A model generated the notes under the pieces. It saw only the letters and a list, made by a program, of their open reading frames with translations. It did not search any database and was not told the origin of the DNA. Shown piece after piece: positions 25,333 to 34,895 of a DNA stretch of 64,000 nt. Numbering within the stretch: position 1 is the stretch's first letter; every line of letters starts with the position of its first letter. Position numbers and translations under genes: made by a program. Source of the stretch: Streptomyces sp. SAI-127 (GTDB taxonomy: Bacteria; Actinomycetota; Actinomycetes; Streptomycetales; Streptomycetaceae); the NCBI RefSeq assembly GCF_029894425.1, contig NZ_JARXYJ010000001.1, positions 5,022,001 to 5,086,000 on the forward strand, written 5' to 3'.

Positions 25333-25554
25333 CTACAGCTTGGTCATCTTGGAGTACGGACTCAGGATCCGCATCTGCGATGAACCGAAATCCACGAGCA
25401 CGGCGATTCCGTCCTCGACGCCGATAACCCGGCCGAGACCGTACATGTCGTGGGTGACCTGGTCGCCGACGGCGAAGTGCTTGGGCGCGGGGGCGACCGG
25501 GGCTTTGAAGGGACTGGTGGGCAAATGACGCTTCGGTGCAGCAGGCTTTGTCAT
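25333..25554 (-). CDS. CarD/UvrD-type Tudor-like domain protein
   Basis: A 73-residue protein. After a basic Pro-rich N terminus, residues about 30-73 form a small Tudor/SH3-like domain: FAVGDQVTHDMYGLGRVIGVEDGIAVLVDFG and SPYSKMTKL. This is like the C-terminal domain of UvrD/PcrA helicases and the CarD RNA polymerase-interaction domain. AGGAGG abuts the ATG with no spacer. A CATACT hexamer lies seven bases before the start, so the mRNA may be leaderless. Confidence 0.75.
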   Translation of the reverse strand: MTKPAAPKRHLPTSPFKAPVAPAPKHFAVGDQVTHDMYGLGRVIGVEDGIAVLVDFGSSQMRILSPYSKMTKL

Positions 25555-25787
25555 CCTCCTCAGTATGCGCCTACGGCGGCCCCGCCCGCTCCGTCTGGCC
25601 AGGTCCCGATTCGAACACGGACGGGCTACGGACCGCTGAACGCGTCGCAACCCCCCGCTCCAGCCGGTCAAGAAGTCGGTAAGAACCCCTCCCCGCCTAC
25701 AACTTTCGCTCCAGCCGTGTCGTCCAACCCTCGCGCCCGGCACCGGATCACCGCGCCGGGGTCCTTTTGTCCCATGTGGGGTATGTC

Positions 25788-27116
25788 ATGATTTTTGTCC
25801 GTGCCGGGGTCGTGGGGGCGCTGGTCGTCGCCGGGCTCGGGAGTGGAGTCGCGTACGCCGATGACGCGGCGCAGAGCGACGGGCTGGAGATCCAGGCGCC
25901 GTACGAGCAGACGGTCGTCGTCGCGCCTGGTGACGGCGGTGCGGCGCAGTACCGGTCGATGGCGCTCGGGCTTCAGCACTACAACAGCGACTTCACCGTG
26001 ACCGACGGGCGGCTGACCGTCGATGCCTCCGGGCTCGCCGGGGTCGCCGAGATCGCCTGGCCCGACAACTGCGTGCCGGACGACGCCGGTACCGTCGCCG
26101 TGTGCGACACCGGCGGCGTGCCGATCCGCTACAGCCCGCAGGTGCAGCTGAAGGTGCGGGCCGTGGCCGGCGCCGCCGTGGGCGCGCAGGGCGCGATCGA
26201 GTACTCCGCCACGGCCACCGGCGGCCCCGACGGCACTCTGACCGCCCCGGAGTACTCCGCTGAGACCTTCGTCACTGTCGGCTCCGGTCCCGACCTCGGC
26301 GTCAGCGCCCCGCAGGACGTCACCGGCGTCGCCCCCGGCACCGACCTCACCGTGCCGTTCTCCGTCACCAACACCGGCAACGAGACCGCGCACGGCTTCA
26401 GTGTGAAGCTGTGGGCGACGTACGGCCTCGACGTCACCACCCGCTACCCGCAGTGCACCTACACCGGCCCGGACGACACCGACGCCCAGTACCCGGCCAT
26501 GACGTACGTGACCTGCTCCTTCGACACCGATGTCGCGCCCGGCGCCACCGTGGAGCTGCCCGAGCCGCTGCGGCTCGCCGTCACCGAGCACGCGCTGTAC
26601 GAGCGGTTCGACTACGAGGTCGAGCCCGCCGGTGACGTCACCGACCTCGACACCTCGGACAACGGCCGCGCCTGGCACATCGACGCCGACAACACCGCCG
26701 ACTTCGCCGTGCACGGCACCGAGGTGAGCGGCGCGCAGGGCGACACCGTCGACGCCGGTTTCCGCTTCGTCAACCGCGGCCCGGCCTGGGTCGCCGACGT
26801 CGCCTCGGGAGACCCGGTCCCGGCGATCGACTACTACCTCCCGCCGGGCACCACCGCCACGTCCGTGCCCGGCACCTGCCGGACCGCCCAGGCCTCCGCC
26901 GACGACCCGGCCGTCCCCCATTACGTGTGTACCCTGCCGACCTGGACCAAGCCAGACCTGAAGGTCGACTTCCCGTTCCGGCTGCGCGTCGACCAGGTCG
27001 TCCCCGACGCCAGGGGCCGGGTCGTCGTCCGTCCCTACGACGGCAGTGCGTCCTTCGCCTTCGACCCGAACACCAGGAACAACTCGGCGAAGGTGGTCGT
27101 CAACCCGTCCGCCTGA
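25788..27116 (+). CDS. Secreted repeat protein with CARDB/DUF11-like beta domains
   Basis: A 442-residue exported protein; the signal peptide MIFVRAGVVGALVVAGLGSG is followed by about four beta-rich modules. Two carry the sentence-like pattern of CARDB/DUF11 domains (VPFSVTNTGNETAHGFSV, DAGFRFVNRGPAWVADV). No LPXTG-like sorting signal or C-terminal helix is present, so it is released or held non-covalently. An in-frame ATG at 25767 is an alternative start. Paired Cys residues within modules suggest disulfides. Function unknown. Confidence 0.75.
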   Translation: MIFVRAGVVGALVVAGLGSGVAYADDAAQSDGLEIQAPYEQTVVVAPGDGGAAQYRSMALGLQHYNSDFTVTDGRLTVDASGLAGVAEIAWPDNCVPDDAGTVAVCDTGGVPIRYSPQVQLKVRAVAGAAVGAQGAIEYSATATGGPDGTLTAPEYSAETFVTVGSGPDLGVSAPQDVTGVAPGTDLTVPFSVTNTGNETAHGFSVKLWATYGLDVTTRYPQCTYTGPDDTDAQYPAMTYVTCSFDTDVAPGATVELPEPLRLAVTEHALYERFDYEVEPAGDVTDLDTSDNGRAWHIDADNTADFAVHGTEVSGAQGDTVDAGFRFVNRGPAWVADVASGDPVPAIDYYLPPGTTATSVPGTCRTAQASADDPAVPHYVCTLPTWTKPDLKVDFPFRLRVDQVVPDARGRVVVRPYDGSASFAFDPNTRNNSAKVVVNPSA

Positions 27117-27152
27117 CGGCGGCGAGGGGGGCGGGAGCGCGGCCGGCCCCCC

Positions 27153-27764
27153 TCATCCCCGTACGCTGCCCATCTCCCCCATGAATCCCGCCGGGTTGCT
27201 GTCGAACCCCCGGATCAGCTCCTTGAGGCGCCATGCCCCGGACGCGTCCCTGGTGAACTCCGCGATGGTCGCGGCCGTGGCGTCCGCGACGCCCGCGAAG
27301 TCGTCGGCCAGCAGTTGGCGGTAGCCCTCGACGACGAGCACCCCGGCGTGGGAGAGGTCGCCGAAGGTGCGGGGGCCGCCGGTCTGGTGGATGGCGACGC
27401 CGACCACCACCCGCCCGTAGGCCGACGACAGGCGCTCGAACTCCAGCTCCATCACCTCGACGACTCCGAGGCCGAGGCCGGTCTCGCTGTGCCGGATCAT
27501 GGTGATGGTGCCGTCCGGCGAGCGGCTCTCGGTGTGCACGACGTACTCCGGCCGCCCGTACGGGTCACCCACCGCGTAGGTCGCGGCGACGATGTCGAGG
27601 TGCCGGGCCGGTTCCCCGTAGGCGCTCGGGTCCCACTTGAGCCGCACCTGGACCTTGCCAAGACCCACACCGTCGGCACGCATCAAGCCGCTCCCCGTCA
27701 GAGTTCCGCCGGGACCCTCCCGCTTGCTGAAGTATGTGCTCCGAGCAGCCTCTTGATACCTCAC
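27153..27764 (-). CDS. TerD-family (calcium-binding, tellurite-resistance-type) protein
   Basis: A 203-residue protein with a TerD fold at about 35-195: VQVRLKWDP, ATYAVGDP, SETGLGLGVVEVMELEFERLSSAYGRVVVGVAIHQ, FTRDASGAWRLKELIRGFDSNPAGFM. TerD proteins bind calcium and act in stress responses; Streptomyces have many. GTG start at 27764 with AGGAG upstream. The N-terminal extension is short and polar. It lies between the beta-domain protein and the inositol monophosphatase with no clear operon. Confidence 0.85.
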   Translation of the reverse strand: MRYQEAARSTYFSKREGPGGTLTGSGLMRADGVGLGKVQVRLKWDPSAYGEPARHLDIVAATYAVGDPYGRPEYVVHTESRSPDGTITMIRHSETGLGLGVVEVMELEFERLSSAYGRVVVGVAIHQTGGPRTFGDLSHAGVLVVEGYRQLLADDFAGVADATAATIAEFTRDASGAWRLKELIRGFDSNPAGFMGEMGSVRG

Positions 27765-27802
27765 TGACGGTTATCTCCTGGTCAGATCTCGACCAGTAGC
27801 GG

Positions 27803-28597
27803 TCAGCCGGCCGCCGCCCCCGACCTGCGCCAGAGGTCGGTCGTCTCCTCGGCGGCGCCGGGCGCCACGAGCAGCAACGGCTGGTTGTGGGAGGGCAGTT
27901 CGGGCAGTGCCACCGCTCCCGCCTCCTGGGCGATCAGCAGCGCGGGGAGACCGTCGACGGCGTGGAAGGAACCGATCGCGGCCGCGGTCGCCCGGCCTGC
28001 CGCGACCTGCGCCAGGGAGAGGGCCGTGGAGCCCATCACGCGAACCGTGCAGTGCCGGTCGGCGAGTTCGGCGAGCAGGGCGTCCATGCCGGGCCAATGG
28101 GCGTGCGCCGCCCACTCGGTGAGGAAGACATGGCCGGTGAGGGTGGTGTGGGCGGCCGCGTGGACCCGGGTGCCGTTCAGATACGCCCCCCTGCCCCGGA
28201 CCGCGGTGAACGTCTCGCCGCGCCACGGGTCCGCCACCACGCCGAGCAGCGGGGTGCCGTCGGCGGCGGCCAGACCCAGCGAGAAGGAGCACCAGCCCAG
28301 TCCGTGGGCGTAGTTGGTGGTGCCGTCGACCGGGTCGATCACCCAGTGCGGGGCACCGGCGGAGCCCTCCGTCGTGCCGTACTCCTCGCCGACGATCCCG
28401 TGGTCGGGGAAGGCCCGCCCGAGCACCTCGCGGGTGTACGTCTCCACCGCCTCGTCGGTGGCGGTCACGATGTCCGCGGGTCCGTCCTTCTCCCGCACCT
28501 CGGCCCCGGGGTCACGCGGGCGCTGGATGGTCTCCGACGCCCGAGCCGCGAGTTCCGTCGCGACCTCCATCGCCCGGTCGAGATCCACGTCAGCCAT
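27803..28597 (-). CDS. Inositol monophosphatase family enzyme
   Basis: A 264-residue magnesium-dependent phosphatase of the IMPase family. Metal-site motifs are GEEYG, DPVDGTTNYAHG (residues about 90-101) and, near the C terminus, AVDGLPALLIAQEAGA. The last reads AVDG where many members have WDxAAG, so the terminal metal/substrate motif is degenerate. It may act on inositol phosphate, histidinol phosphate or another sugar phosphate; nothing nearby decides this. The start is either the ATG at 28597 or a GTG three codons earlier. Confidence 0.85.
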   Translation of the reverse strand: MADVDLDRAMEVATELAARASETIQRPRDPGAEVREKDGPADIVTATDEAVETYTREVLGRAFPDHGIVGEEYGTTEGSAGAPHWVIDPVDGTTNYAHGLGWCSFSLGLAAADGTPLLGVVADPWRGETFTAVRGRGAYLNGTRVHAAAHTTLTGHVFLTEWAAHAHWPGMDALLAELADRHCTVRVMGSTALSLAQVAAGRATAAAIGSFHAVDGLPALLIAQEAGAVALPELPSHNQPLLLVAPGAAEETTDLWRRSGAAAG

Positions 28598-28672
28598 GTC
28601 TTCCACACTACGGGCACGGGGCCCGGCGACCGGCGACCTCCCGCTGAACCCCGGATGGATCCTGCCCCAACC

Positions 28673-29902
28673 TCACGCCGTCTCCTCCCCGCTCACCGAA
28701 GGGCGCAACGGCAGCGCCGTACTCACCTCGAAGCCGCCCTCGGGCCGCGGCCCCGCCCGGAGTTCGCCGCCGATGGAGTGGGCGCGTTCGCGCATGCCCA
28801 TGACGCCGAAGCCCTTCACGGGCTCGGGGGCGGCCGCGGCGGGCGGGCCCTCGTCGGTGACCGTGATGAGGAGGCGGGTGCCGGAGTAGACGAAGCGGAC
28901 GTGCGCGGTCTGGGTGGCCGCGTGCTTGGTGACGTTGGTGAGCGCCTCCTGCACGATCCGGAAGGCCGTCAGGTCCACGCCCGGCGACAGGGGCTGCGGC
29001 TCCCCCTCCGTGGCCACGGTGACGGTGATGCCCGCGGAGGCGCACGAGGAGACCAGTTCGGGCAGCCGGGCGAGGCCGGGGGCCGGTTCCGGCGGTGCGG
29101 AGCCCTCGTCGTCGGTCTGCCGCAGCAGGCCCAGCGTGGCCTTCAGCTCACGCAGCGCGGACGAGGTCGTGCCGGTGAGGTCGTGGAGGATCTGCTTGGT
29201 CTGCGGCGGGTTGACCAGCGCGAGGTGCTCGGCGGTACCGGCCTGGGCGTTGGCGAGGGCCAGGTGGTGGGCGACGACGTCGTGCAACTCCCGGGCGATC
29301 CGCATGCGTTCCTCGGTGACCCGGAGCCGCGCCTCCTCCTCCCGGGTGCGTTCGGCGTGCTCGGCTCGGGCCTGGGTGGCCTCGAGATAGGCCCGCCGCA
29401 GCCGGGTCATGGTGCCGGCCGCCAGCGGCAGCAGCAGCCAGAAGAACGGGCCGATCGTGCGGAGCAGCAGCGACAGGTGGTCCATGGAGTCGGACACGGC
29501 CGCCGCGATCGTCAGCGCCGCCATGGTGGCGATGCCGTAGGAGCGGACCGTCTCCCGTTCGGCGCGGGTGGCCAGCCAGTACAGGGACGTCATGACCGGG
29601 GCGAGGAGGAGCGGGGTGAGCAGATAGCCCTGTGCGATCACGATGGTGGCGCAGACCGCGTTCACCACGACGGTGACGCGGGGGTGGCTGCGGTGCAGGA
29701 ACAGGGCGAGGCAGGAGATGCCCAGGAGGACGACGGCGGCCCTGTCGTCGCCCGGTGTGTCGGCGTTGGGCAGGGTGAGCGAGGCCCCGAGGGTCGCGGA
29801 GCCCATCAGTGCCGCGATCAGCGCCAGGTCGACGAGGAAGGGACGGCGGTCCGCGAACTCCTCCAGGCGGTCCGTGTAGCGCCGCTCCGGGCTGGTCGTC
29901 AT
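28673..29902 (-). CDS. Two-component sensor histidine kinase, NarL-partner type
   Basis: A 409-residue membrane kinase. Four to five N-terminal helices (about 22-150) form a membrane sensor with no large external loop. A HisKA_3 dimerization domain follows, with the phosphorylated His in RIARELHDVVAHHL, and a HATPase_c domain with N box EALTNVTKHA and VTDEGPP. No response regulator gene is adjacent on either side, so it is an orphan here. It lies downstream of the MMPL exporter on the same strand, with a hairpin between them. Confidence 0.88.
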   Translation of the reverse strand: MTTSPERRYTDRLEEFADRRPFLVDLALIAALMGSATLGASLTLPNADTPGDDRAAVVLLGISCLALFLHRSHPRVTVVVNAVCATIVIAQGYLLTPLLLAPVMTSLYWLATRAERETVRSYGIATMAALTIAAAVSDSMDHLSLLLRTIGPFFWLLLPLAAGTMTRLRRAYLEATQARAEHAERTREEEARLRVTEERMRIARELHDVVAHHLALANAQAGTAEHLALVNPPQTKQILHDLTGTTSSALRELKATLGLLRQTDDEGSAPPEPAPGLARLPELVSSCASAGITVTVATEGEPQPLSPGVDLTAFRIVQEALTNVTKHAATQTAHVRFVYSGTRLLITVTDEGPPAAAAPEPVKGFGVMGMRERAHSIGGELRAGPRPEGGFEVSTALPLRPSVSGEETA

Positions 29903-29946
29903 CGGGTTCTCCGGTGGGTGGGCTCAGGGACCCATGGTGAGGGAAC

Positions 29947-29983
29947 GGGGCCGCCCGCGTCGTACGACGACACGAGCGGCCCC
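29947..29983 (-). terminator. Probable terminator between the MMPL exporter and the kinase
   Basis: GGGGCCGC and GCGGCCCC form an 8-bp stem around a 21-base loop that itself contains TCGTACGA. It would separate transcription of the two minus-strand genes, at least in part. Confidence 0.5.
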
Positions 29984-29999
29984 TGGTGGGGGGTGGAGG

Positions 30000-32204
30000 T
30001 CAGACGCGTGCGGCCTCCTGGTCGGCGGGGACGGGCTCGGGGTCGGCGGCGCCCCTGGTGAGCGCCTCGCCCTCCACGTCCACCCGGGGCAGGATCCGGT
30101 CCAGCCACTTCGGCAGCCACCAGGCCTTGTCGCCGAGCAGGGCGAGCACGGCCGGCACGATGGCCATCCGGACCACGAAGGCGTCCAGCAGGACGGCGGT
30201 GGCGAGGCCGAAGCCGATCATCTTGATCATGGAGTCGCTCTCGCCGATGAACCCGGCGAAGACCGCGATCATGATCAGCGCGGCGGCCACGACCACCCGG
30301 GCGCTGTGCCGGAATCCCGAGGTGACGGCCTGGTGGGACGTCTCGCCGTGGACGTACGCCTCACGCATCCGCGAGAGGAGGAACACCTCGTAGTCCATGG
30401 CGAGGCCGAAGACGATGCCCACCAGGAAGATCGGCATCAGGCTCATGATCGGGCCGGTGGTCTCCACGCCCAGCAGTCCGGCGCCGTGCCCCTCCTGGAA
30501 GACCACGACGACCGCGCCGAGGGAGGCCAGGACGGAGAGCAGGAAGCCGAGGGCCGCCTTCAGCGGGACGAGCAGGGAGCGGAAGACCACCAGCAGCAGC
30601 ACGATCGCGAGGCCCACCACGACGATCAGGTACGGCACCAGCGCGCTCTGCACCTTCTCGGAGATGTCGATGTTCAGCGCGGTCGTGCCGGTCACCTCGT
30701 AGGTCGCGCCGGTCTCGGACTCGATACCGGGGCGCTCGCCGCGGATGGTCGTGACGAGGTCCTTGGTCCTCTCGTCGGTCGGCGCGGTGGACGGCACGAC
30801 CGAGAAGACGGCGGTGTCGCCGGCCTCGTTGAAGCGGGCCGGGGAGACGGACACGATCCCCTTCGTCGCACCGATGTCCTTCGAGATCGCCGCCGCGGCC
30901 GCCTGCGCGTCGTCGTCGCCCTTCGCGTCGACCACGACGGTCAGCGGACCGTTGAAGCCCGGCCCGAATCCCTCGGCGAGCGCGTCGTAGGCCCGGCGCT
31001 CGGTGGTGGAGGCCGGCTTGGCCTCGTCGCCGGGCATGCCCAGTTGGAGGGAGGTCATCGGCAGGGCGAGGGCGCCGAGGCCGACCACGCCGAGGATCAG
31101 GACGGGCAGCGGGCGGCGCAGGACGAACCGGGCCCAGCGGGTACCGCCGTTGTCCTTGGCCTCTTCTTCGATACGGCCCGGCCCGCGGTCCTTGCGGCGC
31201 AGCACCGCGTTCGGCCAGAAGCCGAGGAACGCCGGGACCAGGGTCAGCGCGATCAGTACGGCGACGACGACCGCGCCCGCCGCCGCCAGGCCCATCTTGG
31301 TGAGCATCGGGATGCCGACCACCGCGAGCCCGGCGAGGGCGATGACGACGGTGAGTCCCGCGAAGACGACCGCGGAACCGGCCGTACCGACCGCGAGGGC
31401 CGTCGCCTCCTGGGGTGCCCTGCCCCTGGCGCGTTCCTCCCGGTACCGGGAGACGACGAACAGGGCGTAGTCGATGCCGACGGCGAGCCCCAGCATCATC
31501 GCGAGGGTGCCGGTGGTGGTGGACAGGCCGAGGGCGTCGGAGAGGGCGAGGATCGTGGCCATGCTGACGCCGACGCCGATGAGCGCGGTCAGCAGCGGCA
31601 GTCCGGCCGCGGCCAGTGAGCCGAAGGTGACGAGGAGGACGACCGCGGCGATCGCGACACCGATCAGCTCGGCCGTACCGCCCGCGCCGCCGCCGTCGGC
31701 CATGGCGCTGCCGCCCGCGTCGACGGTCAGCCCGGTGTCCCGGGCCTCCTCGAGGGCGTGCTCCAGTTGCTCCTTGCTGGCGTCGGTGAGGTCGTCGGCG
31801 GCGACCTTGTAGGTGACGGTCGCGTACGCCGTCGTACCGTCCTTGCTCACCGCCTTCGCCTGGAACGGGTTCACGGCGCTCGCGACCTGCGAGCCGTCGG
31901 CCAGGCCGGCGACGGTGTCCTCGACGGCCTTCCTGTGGTCGGCGGCGGTGACCTTCTGGCCGTTCGGCGCGACGAAGACGACCCTCGCGGTCGCGCCGTC
32001 GGCCGTGGCCCCCGGGAAGCGCTGTTCCATCAGGTCGAACGCCTTCTGGGACTCGATGCCCGGCATCGAGAACCCCTCGTCGGCGGCGCCGGGCGCCTTC
32101 AGGGCTCCCAGCCCGACGGCTGCCAGGACGGCCGCCCAGACCAGGGCGACGTACCAGCGTCGTCGGAAGGCCAGGCGGCCCACGCGATAGAGGAAAGTAG
32201 CCAC
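30000..32204 (-). CDS. MMPL-family (RND-type) membrane transporter
   Basis: A 734-residue exporter with twelve predicted helices in two repeats, each with a large extracytoplasmic loop. The first helix follows FLYRVGRLAFRRRWYVALVWAA. MMPL motifs include GIDYALFVVSRYREE in helix 4 and the matching GLAMDYEVFLLSRMREAY in the second half. Such proteins export lipids, siderophores or small molecules using the proton gradient. The GTG at 32204 has GGAG nine bases before it and gives the family-typical start; an ATG six codons upstream is possible. Substrate unknown. Confidence 0.9.
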   Translation of the reverse strand: MATFLYRVGRLAFRRRWYVALVWAAVLAAVGLGALKAPGAADEGFSMPGIESQKAFDLMEQRFPGATADGATARVVFVAPNGQKVTAADHRKAVEDTVAGLADGSQVASAVNPFQAKAVSKDGTTAYATVTYKVAADDLTDASKEQLEHALEEARDTGLTVDAGGSAMADGGGAGGTAELIGVAIAAVVLLVTFGSLAAAGLPLLTALIGVGVSMATILALSDALGLSTTTGTLAMMLGLAVGIDYALFVVSRYREERARGRAPQEATALAVGTAGSAVVFAGLTVVIALAGLAVVGIPMLTKMGLAAAGAVVVAVLIALTLVPAFLGFWPNAVLRRKDRGPGRIEEEAKDNGGTRWARFVLRRPLPVLILGVVGLGALALPMTSLQLGMPGDEAKPASTTERRAYDALAEGFGPGFNGPLTVVVDAKGDDDAQAAAAAISKDIGATKGIVSVSPARFNEAGDTAVFSVVPSTAPTDERTKDLVTTIRGERPGIESETGATYEVTGTTALNIDISEKVQSALVPYLIVVVGLAIVLLLVVFRSLLVPLKAALGFLLSVLASLGAVVVVFQEGHGAGLLGVETTGPIMSLMPIFLVGIVFGLAMDYEVFLLSRMREAYVHGETSHQAVTSGFRHSARVVVAAALIMIAVFAGFIGESDSMIKMIGFGLATAVLLDAFVVRMAIVPAVLALLGDKAWWLPKWLDRILPRVDVEGEALTRGAADPEPVPADQEAARV

Positions 32205-32461
32205 GGCGGGGGATCTCCACATCTGGTGCCGGACGGTCCACCCAGACTGGTCGGACGAGACCCGCCAAGTCGTCGTGCGCCTGCCGACAATTCCCGCTAC
32301 TGAGAACGCAGTACGCGGCGGCCCCCGCATCCACCCCCGGGACTACGGCCTTTTCCGTTCCCTCACGGCCCGGCGGGAACCGGAACGCGTGTTCCTCTGT
32401 GTGTTCTCTGTGAGACAACCAGTTCTTTGAGGCTTGACCAGCCCAAGGGGGAACAGAAACA

Positions 32462-34063
32462 GTGAAGTTCAGACGACTCAGACTCGCCGGAGCCGCGGCG
32501 AGCGCGCTCGCCGTGGCCTGTACCGGACCGCAGGTGTGGGCCTCCGAACAGCACGAGACCGCCCCGGTACCGACCCTGACCTGGTCGGACTGTCAGGGCG
32601 GTTTCGAGTGCGCCGACGCCCGAGTGCCCCTGGACTACCGGGAACCGCAGGGCAGGACCATCACCCTGGCCGTCATACGCAAGAAGGCCGCCGACCCCTC
32701 GAAGCGCAAGGGCACGCTGTTCCTGCAGCCCGGCGGCCCCGGCAACTCCGGTGTGGACTTCGTGCGCGGCAACTACGACGACCTGCCGGCCGCACTGCGC
32801 GACGACTTCGACGTCTTCGGGTACGACGTCCGCGGGGTGGGCCGCAGCTCCCAGGTCGTGTGCTGGGACGACGCGACGTACACGAAGGCCGTCACCGCAG
32901 CCAAGGGCGTCCCCGGCCCCGACGCCTACGAGCCCGCCGTCCAGCAGGCCGCCGACTTCGACCAGGCCTGCCAGGACAACGCCGGCGATCTGCTGCCGTA
33001 CGTCGGCACCCAGTACGTGGCCCGGGACATCGACCTCCTGCGGCAGGCGCTCGGTGAGGACCAACTCACGTACTACGGGCGCTCGTTCGGCTCCTACATC
33101 GGTACGGTCTACGCCGCGATGTTCCCGGACCGGGTCCGCGCGCTCGCGCTCGACGGGGCGTACGACCCGGAGCACTACACCAGCCGGCCCTACGCCTACG
33201 ACCGCCCGCAGTACCTCGCCCTGGACGGCGCGATGGGCCGCTTCCTGGACTGGTGCAAGGCGGACCAGGCGACCTGCGGTTTCGGCGACGGCGATCCGCG
33301 GGCCGCGTTCCAGCAGCTCAAGGCGGACCTGGACGCCAACCCGGTGCCCACCGCCAACGGGGGCCAGGCCAACGGCTACACCCTCGTCTACCGGCTGATG
33401 TTCAACATCAACGAGGGCAAGGTCATCTGGCCCTCCTTCGGCGAGGCCCTGCGCAAGGCGCAGCAGCGCGACAACACGTCGTTCCTGCTGCGGCCGCCGT
33501 CCCCGGCCAGCTACGACTTCCTCAACCCGAACGTCGTCGTCGAGTGCGTCGACAAGAAGTACCCGACCGACCGGTCCCTGCTGAGGAGCCAGGTCACGAC
33601 CAACGCCAGGCTGGCCCCGCTGCTGGGCCCGGCCATGGCCTACGGCCCGCCGACCTACGACCACCAGCACGCCACGGCCTGCGTGCAGTGGAAGGGCGAG
33701 CACGTCAGCCGCTACGGCGGCTCCTTCCGCGCGAAGGGCTCCGCACCGATCCTCGTCATCGGCAACACCGGTGACCCGGACACCCCGTACCAGGACGCGG
33801 TGGCCCTCTCCCGTCAGCTCGACAACGGCCGCCTGCTCACCTTCAAGGCCGAGGGGCACACCGCCTTCGGCCGCAGCGCCTGCGCGACGGACGCGATCAC
33901 CAGCTACCTGGTGGACCTGAAGGTCCCGGCCCGCGGGGCGAGTTGCTCGGACGAGACCCAACCGCCGTCGTCCACCCCGACGGTGGCACCGCCCGGTACG
34001 ACGCTCACGGAACTCCGCAACGGCGTGAGCGACCGAGTGGATCACATCGGCTCGCTGCGATAG
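32462..34063 (+). CDS. Secreted tripeptidyl aminopeptidase/alpha-beta hydrolase
   Basis: A 533-residue exported serine peptidase of the Streptomyces Tap/SlpD type, which removes tripeptides from protein N termini outside the cell. The signal peptide contains a weak lipobox-like AVAC at Cys20. The alpha/beta-hydrolase core has QPGGPGNSG (oxyanion region), the nucleophile Ser in YYGRSFGSYIG, the Asp in IGNTGDPDTPY and the His in EGHTAFGRS. A TAP-like C-terminal domain surrounds the last two. GTG start after AAGGGGGAAC. Confidence 0.9.
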   Translation: MKFRRLRLAGAAASALAVACTGPQVWASEQHETAPVPTLTWSDCQGGFECADARVPLDYREPQGRTITLAVIRKKAADPSKRKGTLFLQPGGPGNSGVDFVRGNYDDLPAALRDDFDVFGYDVRGVGRSSQVVCWDDATYTKAVTAAKGVPGPDAYEPAVQQAADFDQACQDNAGDLLPYVGTQYVARDIDLLRQALGEDQLTYYGRSFGSYIGTVYAAMFPDRVRALALDGAYDPEHYTSRPYAYDRPQYLALDGAMGRFLDWCKADQATCGFGDGDPRAAFQQLKADLDANPVPTANGGQANGYTLVYRLMFNINEGKVIWPSFGEALRKAQQRDNTSFLLRPPSPASYDFLNPNVVVECVDKKYPTDRSLLRSQVTTNARLAPLLGPAMAYGPPTYDHQHATACVQWKGEHVSRYGGSFRAKGSAPILVIGNTGDPDTPYQDAVALSRQLDNGRLLTFKAEGHTAFGRSACATDAITSYLVDLKVPARGASCSDETQPPSSTPTVAPPGTTLTELRNGVSDRVDHIGSLR

Positions 34064-34070
34064 CAGCGTG

Positions 34071-34103
34071 AGGGCCCGGGCCTCGGGGGGAGGCTCGGGC
34101 CCT
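34071..34103 (+). terminator. Bidirectional terminator between convergent genes
   Basis: AGGGCCCGGGCCTC pairs over 14 positions (one G-T) with GAGGCTCGGGCCCT around a short G-rich loop. It lies between the aminopeptidase stop and the stop of the gene at 34124 on the other strand. Confidence 0.8.
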
Positions 34104-34123
34104 CTCGCGTCACAACAGGCGGG

Positions 34124-34633
34124 TCAGTACAGCGCCACCCTCGGCTGCACAGTGCCCACCGCGTCAGCGTTGACCACCGTGATCCGGTAGACCTCGGTGA
34201 GGGTCTGGCCGGCGTGGAGCGTGCGCTGAGCGGTCGTCAGGTCGGTGAACAGCGTGCCGGTCTGGCTCGCGGTCTCCACCGGCCGCCAGCAGCCGTGCGC
34301 GGTGCGCTGCTCGACCACGACGTCCGACGGGGTGAGGAAGGGGCCCGCGTCCGGCGACTCCAGCAGGAGCTGCGGGGCGACGGTCCGGTCCGCCGAGGAT
34401 TCGTTGCGGTAGGTGACGGTGACCTCGTGCCGCGCGCCGTCGGCCACGAGGGCCGTGGTGGGCAGGTCCACGAAGTCGACGGGTACGGCGGTCTGCCGGT
34501 CCTGCGCGGTGGCCGCGGCAGGCTTGGCAGGCGCGGCCGCGGCGGCGGGACCGGCGGCTGCCAGACCCGCGAGGGCCACGGCGACGGAAACGAATGCGAT
34601 CTTGAGACGTCTGGTGCTCTTCGACACGTTCAC
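34124..34633 (-). CDS. Small secreted protein of unknown function
   Basis: A 169-residue protein with a clear signal peptide (about 1-34, IAFVSVAVALAGLAAAGPAAAAA). The mature part is a single beta-sandwich-like domain: HEVTVTYRNESSADRTVAPQLLLES, then WRPVETASQ and YRITVVNADAVGTVQPRV. The pattern resembles DUF11/CARDB-type adhesive modules. No Cys pair, anchor or sorting motif. It faces the large lysozyme-like gene across about 260 bases of shared upstream DNA. Confidence 0.7.
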   Translation of the reverse strand: MNVSKSTRRLKIAFVSVAVALAGLAAAGPAAAAAPAKPAAATAQDRQTAVPVDFVDLPTTALVADGARHEVTVTYRNESSADRTVAPQLLLESPDAGPFLTPSDVVVEQRTAHGCWRPVETASQTGTLFTDLTTAQRTLHAGQTLTEVYRITVVNADAVGTVQPRVALY

Positions 34634-34895
34634 TGTTCCTCGTGATGCGTGGGGGGTTTTAGGAGTTACCTGTAGATGAGACCTCGAGCAGTAGTAATAC
34701 GTTGCCTGGATCTCGTGGACATTCCGTGGATACCGCCCGGTAGCTCACCTCGAACTCCCGTTGCCGTCATGGCGGACTGATAACTTCCGCGTCACCGGCC
34801 TGGGGGAACGTTGCCGGTACCTGACCTTCACAAATGAATCCAGGCGGAATTCCTTGCGCACCACTCGTGAATATCCAGGAGGAAGGCACCGCTGG

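Noticed and set aside
25600..25640. TTCGAAT-like T-loop on the minus strand, resembling a tRNA T arm
   Set aside because: The flanking bases do not form a T stem, and no D arm, anticodon arm or acceptor stem can be paired around it.
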